Shown one piece after another: positions 15,630 through 15,896 of a stretch of DNA of 15,896 nucleotides; the stretch's first letter is position 1, and the number at the start of each line of letters is the position of its first letter. The position numbers were made by a program, and so were the translations under genes. Below the pieces are notes generated by a model. The model was given only the letters and a program-made list of their open reading frames with translations. It was not told the origin of the DNA and made no database searches. This DNA comes from Betaproteobacteria bacterium (GTDB lineage: Bacteria > Pseudomonadota > Gammaproteobacteria > Burkholderiales > Burkholderiaceae): positions 1-15,896 of the forward strand of contig JABMMT010000009.1 in assembly GCA_013205155.1 (NCBI GenBank), written 5' to 3'.

Positions 15630-15896
15630 CTAGCTAGGCTCGGGTCCGACTTTCTGGGATATATCCTGCTGGAGTCGGGCAACGAAGGCATCAAGAGGCA
15701 TTACACCTAAATCCACTCCGCCACGGGCACGAACGGCTACCGTATCACTTTCAGACTCTTTATCACCTACAACTAGCAAAAATGGGATCTTCTGTAATGC
15801 GTGCTCGCGTATTTTATACGTAATTTTCTCGTTCCGCAAATCAGATTCGACTCTAAACCCTTGTTTTTTCAGCATTTGCTGGACTTTTTGTGCATA
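15630..15896 (-). CDS. thrS: Threonine-tRNA ligase, C-terminal part (runs off right edge)
   Basis: The last 88 residues of ThrRS, open to the right edge. They form the end of the class IIa anticodon-binding domain: LRNEKITYKIREHALQKIPF, then LLVVGDKESESDTVAVR and RGGVDLG. Catalytic and editing domains lie outside the window. The identity is supported by the adjacent infC-rpmI-rplT-pheST order, which is the classical thrS cluster. The stop is TAG at 15632-15630. No terminator precedes infC, so thrS and infC are probably cotranscribed. Confidence 0.93.
   Translation of the reverse strand, partial: YAQKVQQMLKKQGFRVESDLRNEKITYKIREHALQKIPFLLVVGDKESESDTVAVRARGGVDLGVMPLDAFVARLQQDISQKVGPEPS

Noticed and set aside
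15342..15710. A 122-residue plus-strand open frame across infC and thrS
   Set aside because: It is antisense to two conserved genes, with no family resemblance.

Overview
The window looks like a chromosomal segment of a betaproteobacterium of the Burkholderiaceae, most likely Polynucleobacter or a close relative. Two conserved blocks support this. On the right, all on the minus strand, is thrS-infC-rpmI-rplT-pheS-pheT-ihfA-merR-tRNA-Pro. On the left, also minus, is the 2-oxoglutarate dehydrogenase operon sucA-odhB-lpdA followed by zapE. Moderate G+C with A+T-rich gaps fits that group. The genus is an inference from gene order and protein character, not from a search.

Left block (1-6931, minus): sucA (E1), odhB (E2) and lpdA (E3) encode the complete 2-oxoglutarate dehydrogenase complex of the TCA cycle. 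They are followed, with almost no spacing, by the division-associated AAA+ ATPase gene zapE and the start of a PHP-domain phosphatase gene that runs off the left edge. Two starts deserve care. The sucA start is best placed at an ATG behind a strong Shine-Dalgarno (SD) site. The zapE start is a TTG directly abutting the lpdA stop.

Middle block (6941-9957): this looks accessory. It holds a plus-strand protein with an excisionase/MerR-like helix-turn-helix (HTH) and a degenerate response-regulator receiver domain, a bidirectional terminator, a minus-strand H-NS-like silencer with a near-consensus promoter, a minus-strand hotdog thioesterase, and a plus-strand, A+T-rich outer-membrane beta-barrel protein. 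The block ends at the 3' side of tRNA-Pro(GGG), a typical boundary for variable DNA. No integrase and no duplicated tRNA end are visible.

Right block (9979-15896, minus): translation genes run thrS (C-terminal end only), infC, rpmI (L35), rplT (L20), pheS and pheT. They are followed by ihfA, an overlapping merR-type gene and tRNA-Pro. infC begins at a rare ATC codon, as expected for IF3 autoregulation. The infC-rpmI gap has two inverted repeats and is a candidate L20 control region. A hairpin bridges the rplT stop and the pheS start.

I found no complete, obviously new multi-gene system. The least-explained elements are the HTH/pseudo-receiver protein, the hairpin displaying the hns ribosome-binding site, and the orphan beta-barrel protein.
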